Positions 1 to 9,893 of a stretch of 31,601 nt of DNA are shown piece by piece. The position numbers and the translations under genes are program-made. Under the pieces are notes generated by a model. The model saw only the letters and a list, made by a program, of their open reading frames with translations, ran no database searches and was not told the origin of the DNA. This stretch comes from an uncultured Muribaculaceae bacterium (GTDB taxonomy: Bacteria > Bacteroidota > Bacteroidia > Bacteroidales > Muribaculaceae). The stretch lies in contig CAJTJV010000033.1 of the NCBI GenBank assembly GCA_910576775.1, positions 1-31,601 on the forward strand, written 5' to 3'. The stretch's first letter is position 1. Each line of letters starts with the position of its first letter.

Positions 1-44
1 GTCAAACTCTATGCCTGATTTTTAACACTTGGACCTATCTGTTT

Positions 45-977
45 TTAGCATATGCACCGGGTTTTCGGCTTGAGCCGATAACTGCCTTCCTTGTAATAAC
101 TCAATTTTTTCACGGGCACACCACCTAAATTGGTGAGGATGCGCTGCATCGACACGCTCATGCAGCAGTGTGAGCGCCAATAGTACGAACAGGGATACTG
201 GGGATTGATTGCATTGTAATGGTTCTGCGCACGCCAGATCTGTACATTGTCCTTGATCAGACCGCCGGGAGCGTTGATGGCAGCTTCGGCCTCGGCCTTT
301 GCTTTGCCGGGGTCGCACTCGGTAAGACGCATTGCCAGACGCAGGCGAAGGGAGTTGGCGAAGCGCTGCCATGAGGCGGCGTCGCCGGCGAAGATAAGAT
401 CATAATCATTCACAGTGTTCTTGCTCAGGTCAAGAGCTGCGCCGGCCTCGGTAAGTTCTTTAAACAAATCATAGTAGATATCCTTCTGGCTATCGTATGA
501 TGCAGCCTGTACCAGTCCGTTGCAAGCCTCGGAGTAAGGCATATCACCGAAAAGGTCGGTAGCGCGGCTGAAACACCACGCACGCCAGATACGGGATATC
601 TGCTGGAGATTGTTGTTCTCGCCGGTCTCTTCGCAGCGGCGGATAATGTGGTTGAGGTTGGCGATCCACGTCCAATGCAGATTCCAGAAACCTGTGCTCC
701 AGCCGTTGTTCGTCTGACAGAGCTGGGTCTCCCACGCACAGTTTGCGAAATACTGGGAGAACATATCAACGGTAAGATGCTGGATACGTTCCCACTGGTC
801 AACATTCAGCGTGGAGTAAATCTGCACATAAGGCAAGTGGTAGAGCGGGTTAACCTTTTCAGGCGTCATTGCGTTGGGATTCGTGTTCATCTTGTCGAAA
901 TCCTCGCATCCCGTTGTGCCCGTCAGAAGCAATACGCCGACGGCGCCCATGGCTATATATTTAAAAAATGATTTCAT
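45..977 (-). pseudogene. SusD/RagB-like nutrient-binding lipoprotein, truncated
   Basis: SusD-type proteins are surface lipoproteins that cap the SusC channel and bind the glycan or peptide ligand. The N-terminus shows a lipoprotein signal (MKSFFKYIAMGAVGVLL, then LLTGTTGC with Cys at about residue 24) followed by the family-typical EDFDKMNTNPNA. Family traits continue with an aromatic-rich helical region, IWRAWCFSRATDLFGDMPYS and WQRFANSLRLRLAMRL. The frame stops after 310 residues, whereas the family is usually about 480-550. The last 25 or so residues (from about VPVKKLSYY) do not read like SusD, so the gene is probably disrupted near position 120 by an insertion, deletion or frameshift; the missing part would lie left of the window. 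It starts 21 bases after the SusC stop, so the two are co-transcribed. The family call is firm; the cause of truncation is inference. Confidence 0.8.
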
Positions 978-998
978 ATCTTTTACTCAGAAATAATA

Positions 999-3900
999 TT
1001 AGAATGAAAGGTTCACGTTAAAACCGAAGCTACGCATTGTCGGTAACGAGCCGTACTCGATACCGCCGACATTACCGGAGCTGACAACACTCTCGGGATC
1101 GAAGCCTTTGGGAGTCTTCTTGTGGATAATCCACAGGTTACGGCCTACAAGTGTGACCTTGAGTCCGGTGAAGGGGGTATGAGCGAGCACCTTGCCGGGC
1201 ATGGTGTAGCCGAGAGTAAGTTCACGCAGACGCAGACATGTGGCATCGTACACATAATCCTCGGCGCTCTTGCGGGAATAGAAATCCTGCGGATTCACAT
1301 ATTTTGTATTCTCTTCATAGATAGGTTTGCCGTTGTCGTCATTGCCAACCTGCACAACACCATCGACAATTAGACCACCTGTGCCGGCATACCATTCGTC
1401 ACGGCCTTTGAGGGATTCAACAGAGTTACCTGCGGTGTTGAGGGCAGATACGGTGCTCAGATATACGTTGCCGCCATAGCGCATGTCAAGCATGAATCCG
1501 AGCGTGAAATCACGCCAGCGGAAAGAGTTGTACCAGCTTCCGGTCCATTTGGGCTGATAGTTGCCGACCGATTCCTCGTAATTGATTTTTTGCTCGATAA
1601 GGGGCAGACCGGTCTGGTCTACTATGACACGGCCGTCCTCTGTGCGCTGATAGCGGTTGCAGAACATGTCACCATAGAATCCGCCTTCCTTGGCTACTAC
1701 CTGAACACCGTAACTGCCGAGGACTTTGTAATCGATTTCAGGATGCAGCTCATTGATCTTGTTGGAATTCTTCGCGAAATTGACTGAAGTGTTCCACGTA
1801 AAGTCACGGAGCTGTACAGGAGTAGCGGAAATAATGATTTCCACACCTTGATTCTCGATTGAGCCGGCGTTGATCAGGCGAGAGCTGAAACCGGATGTCT
1901 TGGAAATAGGAATATTGAGAATCTGGTTGGTGGCGTTCTTCTTGTACCACGTAAAATCGACACCGAGACGGTTATTGAAGAAACGGACGTCGAAACCTGC
2001 TTCATATGATTTGATGTTCTCCGGCTTGAGGTCCAGAAGCGGAGCGACTTCAGATACCCAGGCGTGCTTTATTCCAGGCAGAAAGTCCTTTATATTGAAT
2101 ACGGAAACAAGCTGGTAAGGGCCGGTATCGTTACCAACCTCGGCATACGAGAATCGCGCTTTTCCATATGACAGCCATGTCGGCATCTGCACGCCGAACT
2201 CTCTCGAGAGCATGTCTGTCACAATCCAGCCCACACCTACGGAGGGATAGAAGAAGGAACGGTTGGCGCGCGGAAGGGTCGACGACCAGTCATTACGGCC
2301 GGTAACATCGACAAATATCCAGTTGCCGTAACTGAGCTGCGCGAGGCCGTAAAGCGAATTTACAGATTTCTCACTGAACGAAGGTGTTGTTGTGATCTGC
2401 GTACCGTTGTTGATGTAGAACCAGTCGGGAATCTCAAGGGCACCGGAGTTAACGCTCATGCCACGGCTGTAGCGGTGCATCATGTTGCCGCCGAAGCTGA
2501 GGCTTGCCGAGAATTCGTCAATAAGGTTATCTTTGTGCAAGGTGATAAGGAAATCACTGTTGCGCTCACGGAAGAACCCATCGCTGGTTGTATAGCGTCC
2601 ATGACCCTGCACATTGCCGGAAAGGTCCTGTACCGGATAGGCTGCCACCGTCTTGGAGTCGCTGAAGCTCCAGTAAAAATCCTCACCATGGCGGACTTTG
2701 GCGCTGAGCCAATCGGTGATGTCATAGCTGAGTTCGAGGAAACCGAGGAAACGGTCGCGTTTGTCGCGTTTCTCGTTCTCTTCTATAATATAGGGGTTGA
2801 TAGCCTTGAAGCTGTGGTCGATCCAGCGGAGCACCTTGCCATTCTCGTCATAGATAGGCTTCATATCGGAAATATGGATGCTTCGCGGCATCTCGAGGAA
2901 GCTGTTCATGAAAGCAGAGCCGGATCCGCCGAGTTCGGGGTTGTTGTGGCGGTCGCGCTTGATATAGTTAGCCTTGGCACTGAATTTCAGACGGCTGGTG
3001 AGGTTCACGGAGCCGTGCATGTTGATGTTCACCTTGTTCTGATAGCTCGAAGGCACGATACCGCGGATGTGCTCGTAGCCCACAGTGGTGATGAATGAGC
3101 CTTTCTCGGAGTTGAATCCTACCTCAAGGGTCTGGTTGGTGGTGAAACCTGTGCGCAGATAGTCCATCATGTTGTTGTCCCAGGGGAGATAGGGGCGTGT
3201 CTTGCCTGTCCAGTCCGTAAAGTCCTGGCCCTGCATTCTCGCACCCCATGAACCGGAGATTTCACCGCTGAGCATCTCGCCCTGTGTACCTTGGCCGAAT
3301 TCATTCTGGAGATCGAACTGGCAGAGGGGACGCTCGAACATGTAGTTGGAGTTGAATGTCACACCGAGACCTTTACGCTTGGTGCCCGACTTGGTGGTGA
3401 TCATCACGACGCCGTTACCTGCGCGTGTACCGTAGAGGGCAGCGGCGGCAGCACCTTTGAGCACGGAAATGTCCTCGATATCGTCGGTATTGAGATCGGA
3501 GAGGCCGTTGCCGTTATCGGTAACGCCGTAGCCGCCGGACCATCCGCTCGTACCGCTGGAGTTATCCATGGGAATACCGTCAACAACAATAAGAGGCTGG
3601 TTGTTACCCGAAATGGAGTTGTTGCCTCGGATGACAATATTGGATGAACCCATGTTGCCGTTACCGGTTCCGGTTACATTCACACCGGCAAAACGTCCGC
3701 TGAGGGCATTTACAAGATTCGTTTCGCGGGCTTCGGTTATAAGGTCGCCTTTCATATCCTGGACGGCATAACCGAGAGCCTTGGCCTGACGCTTGATACC
3801 GAGAGCCGTCACAACCACTTCGTCAAGATTGCTTGTCGAAGGGTCGAGAGTCACGGAAACGGGTTTATCGCCGCGTACCGCCACTTCTTTGGAGCTGTAC

Positions 3901-4192
3901 CCCACATACGACACAGTGAGGACAACATTAGGTTTATTTGTACGTATTGTGAATTTGCCGTCAGCATCTGTGGCTGCTGCCGCCGTACCGCCTTTCACTA
4001 CTACGGAGGCTCCGATGACGGGCTCGCCGTTCTCATCGAAGACAGTACCTGTACGGTTCTGCCAGCGCTCTGCGTCGACTGTTGTGCGGGAGCAGGGCTT
4101 GAATACGCCTCAGTCATTCCGACAGTCATCATGGAGCACGTCAGCAAAACGTACTTCGGCAGCTGTGCGAATAACAAATGTCGTTTTTTCAT
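999..4192 (-). pseudogene. SusC/RagA TonB-dependent outer-membrane transporter, frameshifted after the signal peptide
   Basis: SusC-type receptors are 22-strand outer-membrane barrels that import ligands bound by the partner SusD using TonB energy. The ATG at 4192 opens a signal peptide (MKKRHLLFAQLPKYVLL...) that reads to ...AGRTVQ. The following carboxypeptidase-regulatory-like domain (GTVFDENGEPVIGASVVVKG) lies in another frame. Restoring one G near 4048-4049 joins them as TVQ-GTVFDENG. The second frame has no ATG; its first usable start is a GTG at 3998. It then runs 999 codons through the TonB-box-like LDEVVVTALGIKR, the plug (NNQPLIVVDGIPMD; VLKGAAAAALYGTRAGNGVV) and the barrel, ending in FGFNVNLSF with a terminal Phe typical of barrel proteins. 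Apart from this single lesion it looks complete. It could be a young pseudogene, a strain-specific off state or a sequencing error. Confidence 0.9.
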
Positions 4193-4550
4193 AATCGCGA
4201 TTACTTTACTGAAATATAAATAATTAGGTTTAGATAAGGTTTGTATGAAGGTCGAGGCCTTTATCACTGCTTTGGTGGTTACTGAATTGTTTTATAGGGA
4301 TTAATATAAAAGTGTTGGTTCCGGTATGGATTAAAGGTTGATGATATCTGAGCGGAATGACACCTTCCGTCAAGACTAATTTTTACAAAAGTATATATTT
4401 TTTATAATAATACATAGTAAAAGCCTCCCTTTATCCTGTTAATAAATGTAAAATAACGACTAATTTCCAACTGCTCTACAGCTTAACGTAAATATCCGAT
4501 GCAACCCAAAAACATATACGCTCCCCGCCAGGCATAAATGGTGCCGTGGA

Positions 4551-4640
4551 GCCTCGGAGAGGCGATGATAATGTGAGAACCCCGGCATTCATGTCGGGGA
4601 CACGGATAGTGCATGCATATAGTCTCGGAGAAACGTTTCA
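4551..4640 (+). repeat. Interspersed palindromic repeat, copy A
   Basis: The order is CCTCGGAGAGGCGAT, a short AT-rich link, GAGAAC, the hairpin CCCCGGCATTCATGTCGGGG (4580-4599, one G-T pair), about 22 bases, then GTCTCGGAGAAACGT. The same order of parts occurs in the 10.7-11.0 kb intergenic region (copies B and C), so this is a dispersed element with a fixed architecture rather than a chance hairpin. Confidence 0.75.
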
Positions 4641-4685
4641 TGTGTGCCTTAGCCCAGGCGGAGGGCGGTGGCGGCGTGGACCGAT

Positions 4686-4720
4686 AAAAAAAGGATGCAC
4701 ACCACCGGGGCGCGCATCCT
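4686..4720 (-). terminator. Rho-independent terminator of the secreted-protein gene
   Basis: On the minus strand, a stem AGGATGC/GCATCCT with a GC-rich 15-base interior is followed by seven T residues. It begins 23 bases past the stop of the gene at 4744-6198, so it should end that transcript before it reaches the repeat element and susC. Confidence 0.75.
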
Positions 4721-4743
4721 CTTGTACTGTATATCAAGTATGA

Positions 4744-6198
4744 TTATTTGATAACCTTGGAAACCTTGCTGCCACGCTTTTCGATAAAGATACCGTTGGC
4801 GGGATTCTCAACGCGTACACCGTTGAGATTGTAGTAAACGGGAGCTGCATCATTGGCTTCAACATTAACGTCGGTGACGCCGGTGTTGCCGTTGCCGAAA
4901 TTGAACACACCTGCAAATACGCCGTTGCCGGGAGCTTGAGCCCATACATAGATGTTGACATTATTTTCGTCAACCGGCTCGGCATTAATATTCATGGTAC
5001 CGTCGACAATCCAGGCATTCGCAACCTGATAGGCTTCGTCAGTCCATTCTCCTTCATACGACCACATTGCCGGTTCTCCACTGGCGGTGTCTACGAGATA
5101 ACCTTCAGTTTCATCGAAAATGCCGAATTGCACCAGACCATTATGCTTATATTGGGAGTCATCATTGTATGCGGCAACAAAATAACCTTTTCCACCAAGC
5201 GTGAAATAATCGATTGCTTCATATTCCGCACAATTGATACCTGTAAGATCGCTGCCTTTTGGCTTCATGTCGCCCATGAGCAGCTTATAATTCTCGTCAG
5301 GACTCATGATGCCGCAGTTAACATCCCAGTCGCCATACATACCACCGCCGCCGAGAGCCTTGGAATATACCCAGACAGCCTGATTAAGGGTTACATTAGC
5401 AGGATCGGCAGCCATTGCAGCCTTGAGACCCTCGAGGTTATAAAGGGGCACGAGCGAGTTACGGAACCAGTTTCCAAGAGGAAAGGCATTGGTGAAGCTG
5501 AGCTCCATGCTTGTATTTGCAACAGTACCGTCACCTTTGAAGCTGAGAATCTTGCCGCGCTGAACAGTCATATGATCGCTACCCCATGAAAGTGTTTTGA
5601 TTTCAGGCCAGAAAATTGAATTGGGAGCAACATAGAGGTAACCTTCCTTGGTTACGTCGCCGATAGCTCGTGTAATCAGATCAACAGGCAGACAGGATGT
5701 AATATCCACTCCCGCAGGCTCTGCCACAAGGCGCTTTGTTGCGCCGGTAGCGGGGTCGAGCACAGTCCAAGTGTATGCAACCGCACCGGTATTATAGCCG
5801 TGGCCGATAAGGAGATGGCCGGCGTCGTCGCGGGAGATAAGCGAACCATAGTAGTCCGGGGCAGACTGAGTTCCGACAGCATCAGTATATTTGACATAGT
5901 TGATGGTCTGGCCGGCGAGCGAAGGAAGATCGAAAGCCTTGGTTGCGCCATTGGCGTCAAACGCGGTAACGCTCATAGTACGCATGTCGATACCATAGAG
6001 CTTGCCGTTCAGACCGATGGCATTGCGCATACCGGCAGATTGTTTTACGGATGCCGGAGAGTTCCAGTCCGGAGCTTCAGTATCGAACTGGCCTACTTCC
6101 ATGTCGTAATGCTTTGTCCACACGGGAGTGAGGTTTTGAGCAAACACGGGGCTTACAGCAAAAGACGCCGCAAGCATTGTTGCGTAAACTTTCTTCAT
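4744..6198 (-). CDS. Secreted protein of unknown function with C-terminal sorting-like tail
   Basis: I do not recognise the family. The 484-residue protein starts with a clear signal peptide (MKKVYATMLAASFAVSPVFA, cleavage before QN). The body is rich in beta-type, Gly/Asp/Trp-containing segments (GLNGKLYGIDMRTMSVTAFD, GHLLIGHGYNTG, GYLYVAPNS), compatible with a beta-propeller or similar all-beta fold (inference). The last 45 or so residues (GVTDVNVEAND, YYNLNGVRVENPANGIFI, basic end) match the general form of Bacteroidetes C-terminal tails linked to type IX secretion or surface display. The gene is flanked by a promoter-like box about 48 bases upstream and a strong terminator, so it is probably monocistronic. 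Confidence 0.75.
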   Translation of the reverse strand: MKKVYATMLAASFAVSPVFAQNLTPVWTKHYDMEVGQFDTEAPDWNSPASVKQSAGMRNAIGLNGKLYGIDMRTMSVTAFDANGATKAFDLPSLAGQTINYVKYTDAVGTQSAPDYYGSLISRDDAGHLLIGHGYNTGAVAYTWTVLDPATGATKRLVAEPAGVDITSCLPVDLITRAIGDVTKEGYLYVAPNSIFWPEIKTLSWGSDHMTVQRGKILSFKGDGTVANTSMELSFTNAFPLGNWFRNSLVPLYNLEGLKAAMAADPANVTLNQAVWVYSKALGGGGMYGDWDVNCGIMSPDENYKLLMGDMKPKGSDLTGINCAEYEAIDYFTLGGKGYFVAAYNDDSQYKHNGLVQFGIFDETEGYLVDTASGEPAMWSYEGEWTDEAYQVANAWIVDGTMNINAEPVDENNVNIYVWAQAPGNGVFAGVFNFGNGNTGVTDVNVEANDAAPVYYNLNGVRVENPANGIFIEKRGSKVSKVIK

Positions 6199-6245
6199 AA
6201 AATTAATAAGGATTAAGGTTTAAATATATAGGATCAATAGTGTAT

Positions 6246-6253
6246 CAAAGATA
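6246..6253 (-). promoter_or_regulatory. Putative -7 promoter box for the secreted-protein gene
   Basis: The minus strand reads TATCTTTG, an exact match to the Bacteroidetes -7 form TAnnTTTG, 48-55 bases ahead of the ATG at 6198. No good TTTG lies about 19 bases further upstream, so this is a partial match only. Confidence 0.4.
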
Positions 6254-6368
6254 TTTACGCCGCTAAATTACACATTATTTTATTATTCACAAAATAAAAA
6301 ATACAAATCCGACGGCTAAAATACGTAAAGCCGCCGGATTTAATTCTTTAATAAAGATTATCAAGCAT

Positions 6369-7385
6369 TCATTTGACTTCCCAGGTACCACCGGCAAGAA
6401 TCATGTCGCGGAGGCAGGAAAAGCCCTTTCGCGCCCTGACGTCATCCACCTGTGCGGCTACTCCTGCGTCGTAGACCGGAGCTTCCACATCGCGAATCAC
6501 GCCGAGTGCAAGAGGCAGCTCGCCGAGACCGTCCATCATCGCAAGTTGCTGATGGAGGAAATTCGATGGCGTATGTGCATCGTGAACAAGAACATCATCA
6601 AGGGTATAGCCCCCCTCCCCTATCGTCACAGCCTTCAGCAGAAAACCGTCGCGCACGAGGCCTTTCTGCAGGTCGGCGCCGAAAAGCATCTTCTCACCGT
6701 GACGCAGGGTGATGGTACGTTCGGCACGCACCTCACGGTCAGTGATGGCGCTGTGAATACCGTTGTTGAAAATCACACAGTTCTGGAGCATCTCCACGAC
6801 AGATGTGCCTTTGTGGCGTGCTGCAGCTATCATCACCTCTCGGGATGTGTCGAGTTCGACATCTATCGAACGCGCGAAAAAATTGCCTCGCGCACCGAAC
6901 ACGAGCTCTGCGGGCACAAACGGGTCTTCCGTGGTGCCGTAAGGGCTGGATTTGGAGACAAAACCCCTGTCGCTGGTCGGAGAATACTGTCCTTTGGTAA
7001 GGCCGTAGATCTTATTATTGAACAGGATGATATTTATATCGACATTTCGGCGCACGGCATGAATGAAATGATTGCCGCCGATGGCGAGGCCGTCGCCGTC
7101 ACCGGAAATCTGCCATACTGTCATATCGGGATTAGCGACCTTATAACCTGTGGCAACAGCGGCCGCGCGTCCATGTATGGTATGGAATCCGTAGGTGTTC
7201 ATATAATACGGCAGACGGGAGCTGCATCCGATGCCGGAAATTACGGCGGTACGGTGCGGCGCTATGCCGAGAGCGGCCATTGCCTTGTGGAGCGTGTTCA
7301 GAATAGCGTGGTCGCCACAGCCCGGGCACCAACGCACGGCCTGGTCGCTTTTAAAATTTGCGGGTGCGAATGTTTCGTTTTCCAT
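6369..7385 (-). CDS. korB: 2-oxoglutarate (2-oxoacid):ferredoxin oxidoreductase, beta subunit
   Basis: This is the thiamine-diphosphate subunit of the enzyme that oxidatively decarboxylates a 2-oxoacid, forms an acyl-CoA and reduces ferredoxin in the cytoplasm. Visible features are RWCPGCGDHAIL near residue 20, ISGIGCSSRLPYY, HGRAAAVATGYK, and the Mg-ThDP motif GDGDGLAIGGNH followed by NNKIYGLTKGQYSPT. At 338 residues the length is normal. I chose the ATG at 7385 over the one at 7415 because the protein family starts here and a GGAGG lies 10 bases upstream, inside the end of korA. The korA stop is one base away, so the pair is translationally coupled. 2-oxoglutarate is the most likely substrate given the KorA-type partner; other 2-oxoacids cannot be excluded from sequence alone. 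Confidence 0.93.
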   Translation of the reverse strand: MENETFAPANFKSDQAVRWCPGCGDHAILNTLHKAMAALGIAPHRTAVISGIGCSSRLPYYMNTYGFHTIHGRAAAVATGYKVANPDMTVWQISGDGDGLAIGGNHFIHAVRRNVDINIILFNNKIYGLTKGQYSPTSDRGFVSKSSPYGTTEDPFVPAELVFGARGNFFARSIDVELDTSREVMIAAARHKGTSVVEMLQNCVIFNNGIHSAITDREVRAERTITLRHGEKMLFGADLQKGLVRDGFLLKAVTIGEGGYTLDDVLVHDAHTPSNFLHQQLAMMDGLGELPLALGVIRDVEAPVYDAGVAAQVDDVRARKGFSCLRDMILAGGTWEVK

Positions 7386-7386
7386 T

Positions 7387-9246
7387 TTATTCTTCCTCCA
7401 TAAGTTTGGTTGCACGTTCGACGAGTTCTGTCACGGAGAATGGCTGTCCCTGGATTTTATTGATGCGGCGGATAGCGGCATCCGGATAGCGGCACTGGAG
7501 ATAATCGGCAAACATACCGGTGTTGAGTTCGGCGACAATTATTTTCTTATATCGGCCGAGCACCTCTGCAGTATTTGCCGGCAGCGGGTTAATGTAGCGG
7601 AAATGTGCGAAGGCTATCTTCCGGCCGCTTGCATTGATTTCGTCAACGGCGCTGCGCAGATGGCCATAGGTACCGCCCCATCCGATGAGAAGTGTGTCGG
7701 CATCCTTGTCGCCCACCACGTCGAGTGCCGGAATATCGTCGGCGATACGCGCTATTTTCTCGCGGCGCAGCAGCACCATCTTCTCATGGTTGACGGGATT
7801 GTTGGAAATCGCACCTGTAACAGCATCTTTTTCCAGACCGCCAAGGCGGTGTGTGGCACCTTCCGTACCTCCCACAGGCCAGTAACGGCCGAGGTTCTCG
7901 CGGCGCATATAGGGAGTCCATGTACCGTCAGCAAGCATCTCTGCCGGGACATTCGGGGTTTTTATCACAGGATATTCATCATCGTCAGGAATGCGCCATG
8001 CCGAAGAACCGTTGCCGATGAAAGCATCGCTGAGAAGAATTACAGGAGTCATATGTTCGACTGCTATACGACAGGCTTCAAAAGCCATCTTGAAGCAGTC
8101 GGTAGGCGTAGCGGGAGCCACGACAGCCACGGGAGATTCACCGTTACGACCGTAAAGCGCCTGCATAAGATCGGTCTGTTCGGTCTTGGTGGGCAGACCG
8201 GTCGAAGGTCCGCCTCGCTGCACATCGATTACCACCAGAGGCAGCTCTGCCATAACTGCGAGACCGATACCCTCGCTTTTGAGTGCCAGACCGGGACCCG
8301 AGGTTGATGTCACAGCAAGATTACCCGCGAAAGAAGCACCTATCGCAGAACATACTCCGGCGATTTCATCTTCCATCTGGCATGCCTTCACGCCAAGATC
8401 CTTGCGCTTTGCAAGCTCGTGGAGGATATCGGTGGCCGGAGTAATAGGATACGAACCGAGGAAGAGCGGGCGTCCGCATTTCTCAGATGCGAGGATAAGC
8501 CCCCATGCAGTGGCGGTGTTGCCGTTGATGTCGGTATAGATACCGGCTTTGGGTTCTTCGGTTTCAATACGGTAGGTGCTGACGGAGGCGTGTATGTTGT
8601 TGCCGTAATTATATCCGGCTTGAAGCACCAGAGCATTTGCCTCGTAGACTGCCGGTTTCTTGGCGAATTTGCCTTTGAGGTGCTTCAATGCAGCTTCAAT
8701 AGGACGGTCGAAGAGCCAGCAGACAAGTCCGAGGGCAAAGATATTGCGGCACTTGAGAATACTCTTGTTGTCAAGACCGCTGTCGGCCAAAGCGGCCTTT
8801 GTCATGGATGTGACAGGAACTTCTACAATCTGATCTTTTATTCCGAGTTCCTCAAATGGACGGTCGGTGGTATATAAAGCTTTTTTAAGATTTGCCTCGC
8901 CGAAAGAATCTATATCGACAATGATGACGCCACCGGGCTTGAGAAAATGATGATTCTGCTTCAACGCGGCGGCATTCATGGCGATAAGCACATCGCATGC
9001 GTCTCCGGGAGTATGTACCCCCGTCCCCACGCTCACCTGAAAGCCCGACACTCCACCGAGAGAGCCCTGGGGGGCACGGATTTCCGCCGGATAATCGGGG
9101 AATGTCGACACCTGGTTACCCAGAGCGGCCGACACATTGGTAAAGATATTGCCCGCAAGCTGCATACCGTCGCCGGAATCACCGGAGAAACGGACGACAA
9201 CCTTGTCGAGTGTCTTCACATTAGTGTTTTCCAACATGATTGGCAT
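7387..9246 (-). CDS. korA: 2-oxoacid:acceptor oxidoreductase, fused gamma-alpha subunit
   Basis: Partner of the beta subunit in ferredoxin-linked 2-oxoacid oxidation. The 619-residue protein carries an N-terminal gamma domain (VRFSGDSGDGMQLAGNIF at about residue 20; FPDYPAEIRAPQGSLGGVSGFQVS) and then the alpha domain from about residue 210 (GNTATAWGLILASEKCG, GSYPITPATDILHELA, ASFAGNLAVTSTSGPGLALK, QRGGPSTGLPTKTEQTDL). This gamma-alpha fusion is the usual KorA form in Bacteroidetes. Two in-frame ATGs lie three codons apart (9246 and 9237); neither has a clear ribosome-binding site, so the start is uncertain by three residues. It is followed directly by korB and lies 60 bases after frr, with a 7-bp stem-loop in that gap. 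Confidence 0.93.
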   Translation of the reverse strand: MPIMLENTNVKTLDKVVVRFSGDSGDGMQLAGNIFTNVSAALGNQVSTFPDYPAEIRAPQGSLGGVSGFQVSVGTGVHTPGDACDVLIAMNAAALKQNHHFLKPGGVIIVDIDSFGEANLKKALYTTDRPFEELGIKDQIVEVPVTSMTKAALADSGLDNKSILKCRNIFALGLVCWLFDRPIEAALKHLKGKFAKKPAVYEANALVLQAGYNYGNNIHASVSTYRIETEEPKAGIYTDINGNTATAWGLILASEKCGRPLFLGSYPITPATDILHELAKRKDLGVKACQMEDEIAGVCSAIGASFAGNLAVTSTSGPGLALKSEGIGLAVMAELPLVVIDVQRGGPSTGLPTKTEQTDLMQALYGRNGESPVAVVAPATPTDCFKMAFEACRIAVEHMTPVILLSDAFIGNGSSAWRIPDDDEYPVIKTPNVPAEMLADGTWTPYMRRENLGRYWPVGGTEGATHRLGGLEKDAVTGAISNNPVNHEKMVLLRREKIARIADDIPALDVVGDKDADTLLIGWGGTYGHLRSAVDEINASGRKIAFAHFRYINPLPANTAEVLGRYKKIIVAELNTGMFADYLQCRYPDAAIRRINKIQGQPFSVTELVERATKLMEEE

Positions 9247-9257
9247 AGATTAAAGCC

Positions 9258-9275
9258 CAAGGTCCTAAGACCTTG
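9258..9275. other. Perfect stem-loop between frr and korA
   Basis: CAAGGTC, a 4-base loop CTAA, then GACCTTG form a perfect 7-bp hairpin. On the minus strand it is not followed by a T-run, so it is not a convincing terminator. It sits 12 bases before the first korA ATG and could attenuate or protect the downstream message if frr and kor are co-transcribed. Confidence 0.45.
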
Positions 9276-9306
9276 AGATATTGGTTGAAAGTGATATGGT
9301 AGAATG

Positions 9307-9867
9307 TCAGACTGTAAGGATTTCCTTTTCCTTGGCAGCAAAAAGGTCGTCGATCTTCTTGAGGAACTTGTCGTGTATTTTCTGCACTTTTGCTTCTGAA
9401 TCCTTCTCAAGGTCCTCGGGCATTCCTTGCTTTATAGCTTTCTTTAGACCTTCGATAGCATCACGGCGGGCATTGCGTACAGATACCTTTGCGTTCTCGG
9501 CCTCTGCCTTGCACTGCTTTACGAGAGCTTTACGGCGCTCTTCTGTCAACGGAGGAATCGACAGACGGATAACTTCACCGTTATTCTCGGGAGTAATACC
9601 CACCTCTGAGTTGATAATCGCTTTTTCGATAGCCTTGAACATCGACTTTTCCCAGGGTGTTATGGCTATCGTTCTCGCGTCGGGCACACTGATGTTGGCG
9701 ACATTCGAGATAGGAGCCATAGAGCCATAATAGTCGACACGGACAGCATCAAGGATTTTCGGATTGGCCTTTCCGGCACGTATGCGCTGCAGCGTCTCTT
9801 CAAGATAAGCCACCGCCATTTCCATTTTTTCTTCGGCGGGGTCGATATAAGTCTTGGGGTCTGTCAT
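9307..9867 (-). CDS. frr: Ribosome recycling factor
   Basis: Together with EF-G it splits the post-termination ribosome in the cytoplasm. The 186-residue protein shows the family hallmarks: M..A...LEETLQRIRAGKANPKILD near the N-terminus, VRVDYYGSMAPISNVANISVPDARTI (split here across strands), the ITPWEKSMFKAIEKAI region, SEVGITPENNGEVIRLSIPPLTEERRK, and a helical C-terminus with DDLFAAKEKEI. Length fits the family. I chose MTDPKTY (9867) rather than the upstream ATG at 9897, which would overlap the pyrH stop and add ten residues foreign to the family. It lies 26 bases after pyrH, the common pyrH-frr arrangement. Confidence 0.95.
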   Translation of the reverse strand: MTDPKTYIDPAEEKMEMAVAYLEETLQRIRAGKANPKILDAVRVDYYGSMAPISNVANISVPDARTIAITPWEKSMFKAIEKAIINSEVGITPENNGEVIRLSIPPLTEERRKALVKQCKAEAENAKVSVRNARRDAIEGLKKAIKQGMPEDLEKDSEAKVQKIHDKFLKKIDDLFAAKEKEILTV

Positions 9868-9893
9868 GAAGATATAGAGTTTTGGGTTTAAAA

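Larger units (their letters stand above)
4193..4743. other. Intergenic stretch upstream of susC
   Basis: No convincing gene is present. The half near susC (4193-4480) is AT-rich and should hold the susC promoter and leader. A minus-strand -7-like box (CAAAAGTA on the plus strand, 4386-4393) sits about 190 bases ahead of the ATG but lacks a well-placed -33 box. The other half holds one copy of the interspersed palindromic repeat (4551-4640) and the terminator of the gene at 4744. Short open frames here on both strands lie within the repeat and look spurious. Confidence 0.6.

Noticed and set aside
22..372. Alternative frame through the SusD region as a separate protein
   Set aside because: It is basic and Ser/Arg-rich without domain features, and overlaps the well-recognised SusD frame. 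Its last codons might belong to an inserted element but cannot be judged at the window edge.
2475..3098. Plus-strand open frame of 207 codons opposite susC
   Set aside because: It lies antisense within the SusC barrel and reads as a codon-bias shadow; the minus frame has clear homology features.
7231..8307. Plus-strand open frame of 358 codons opposite korA/korB
   Set aside because: Antisense shadow across two well-recognised genes; no start context or domain.
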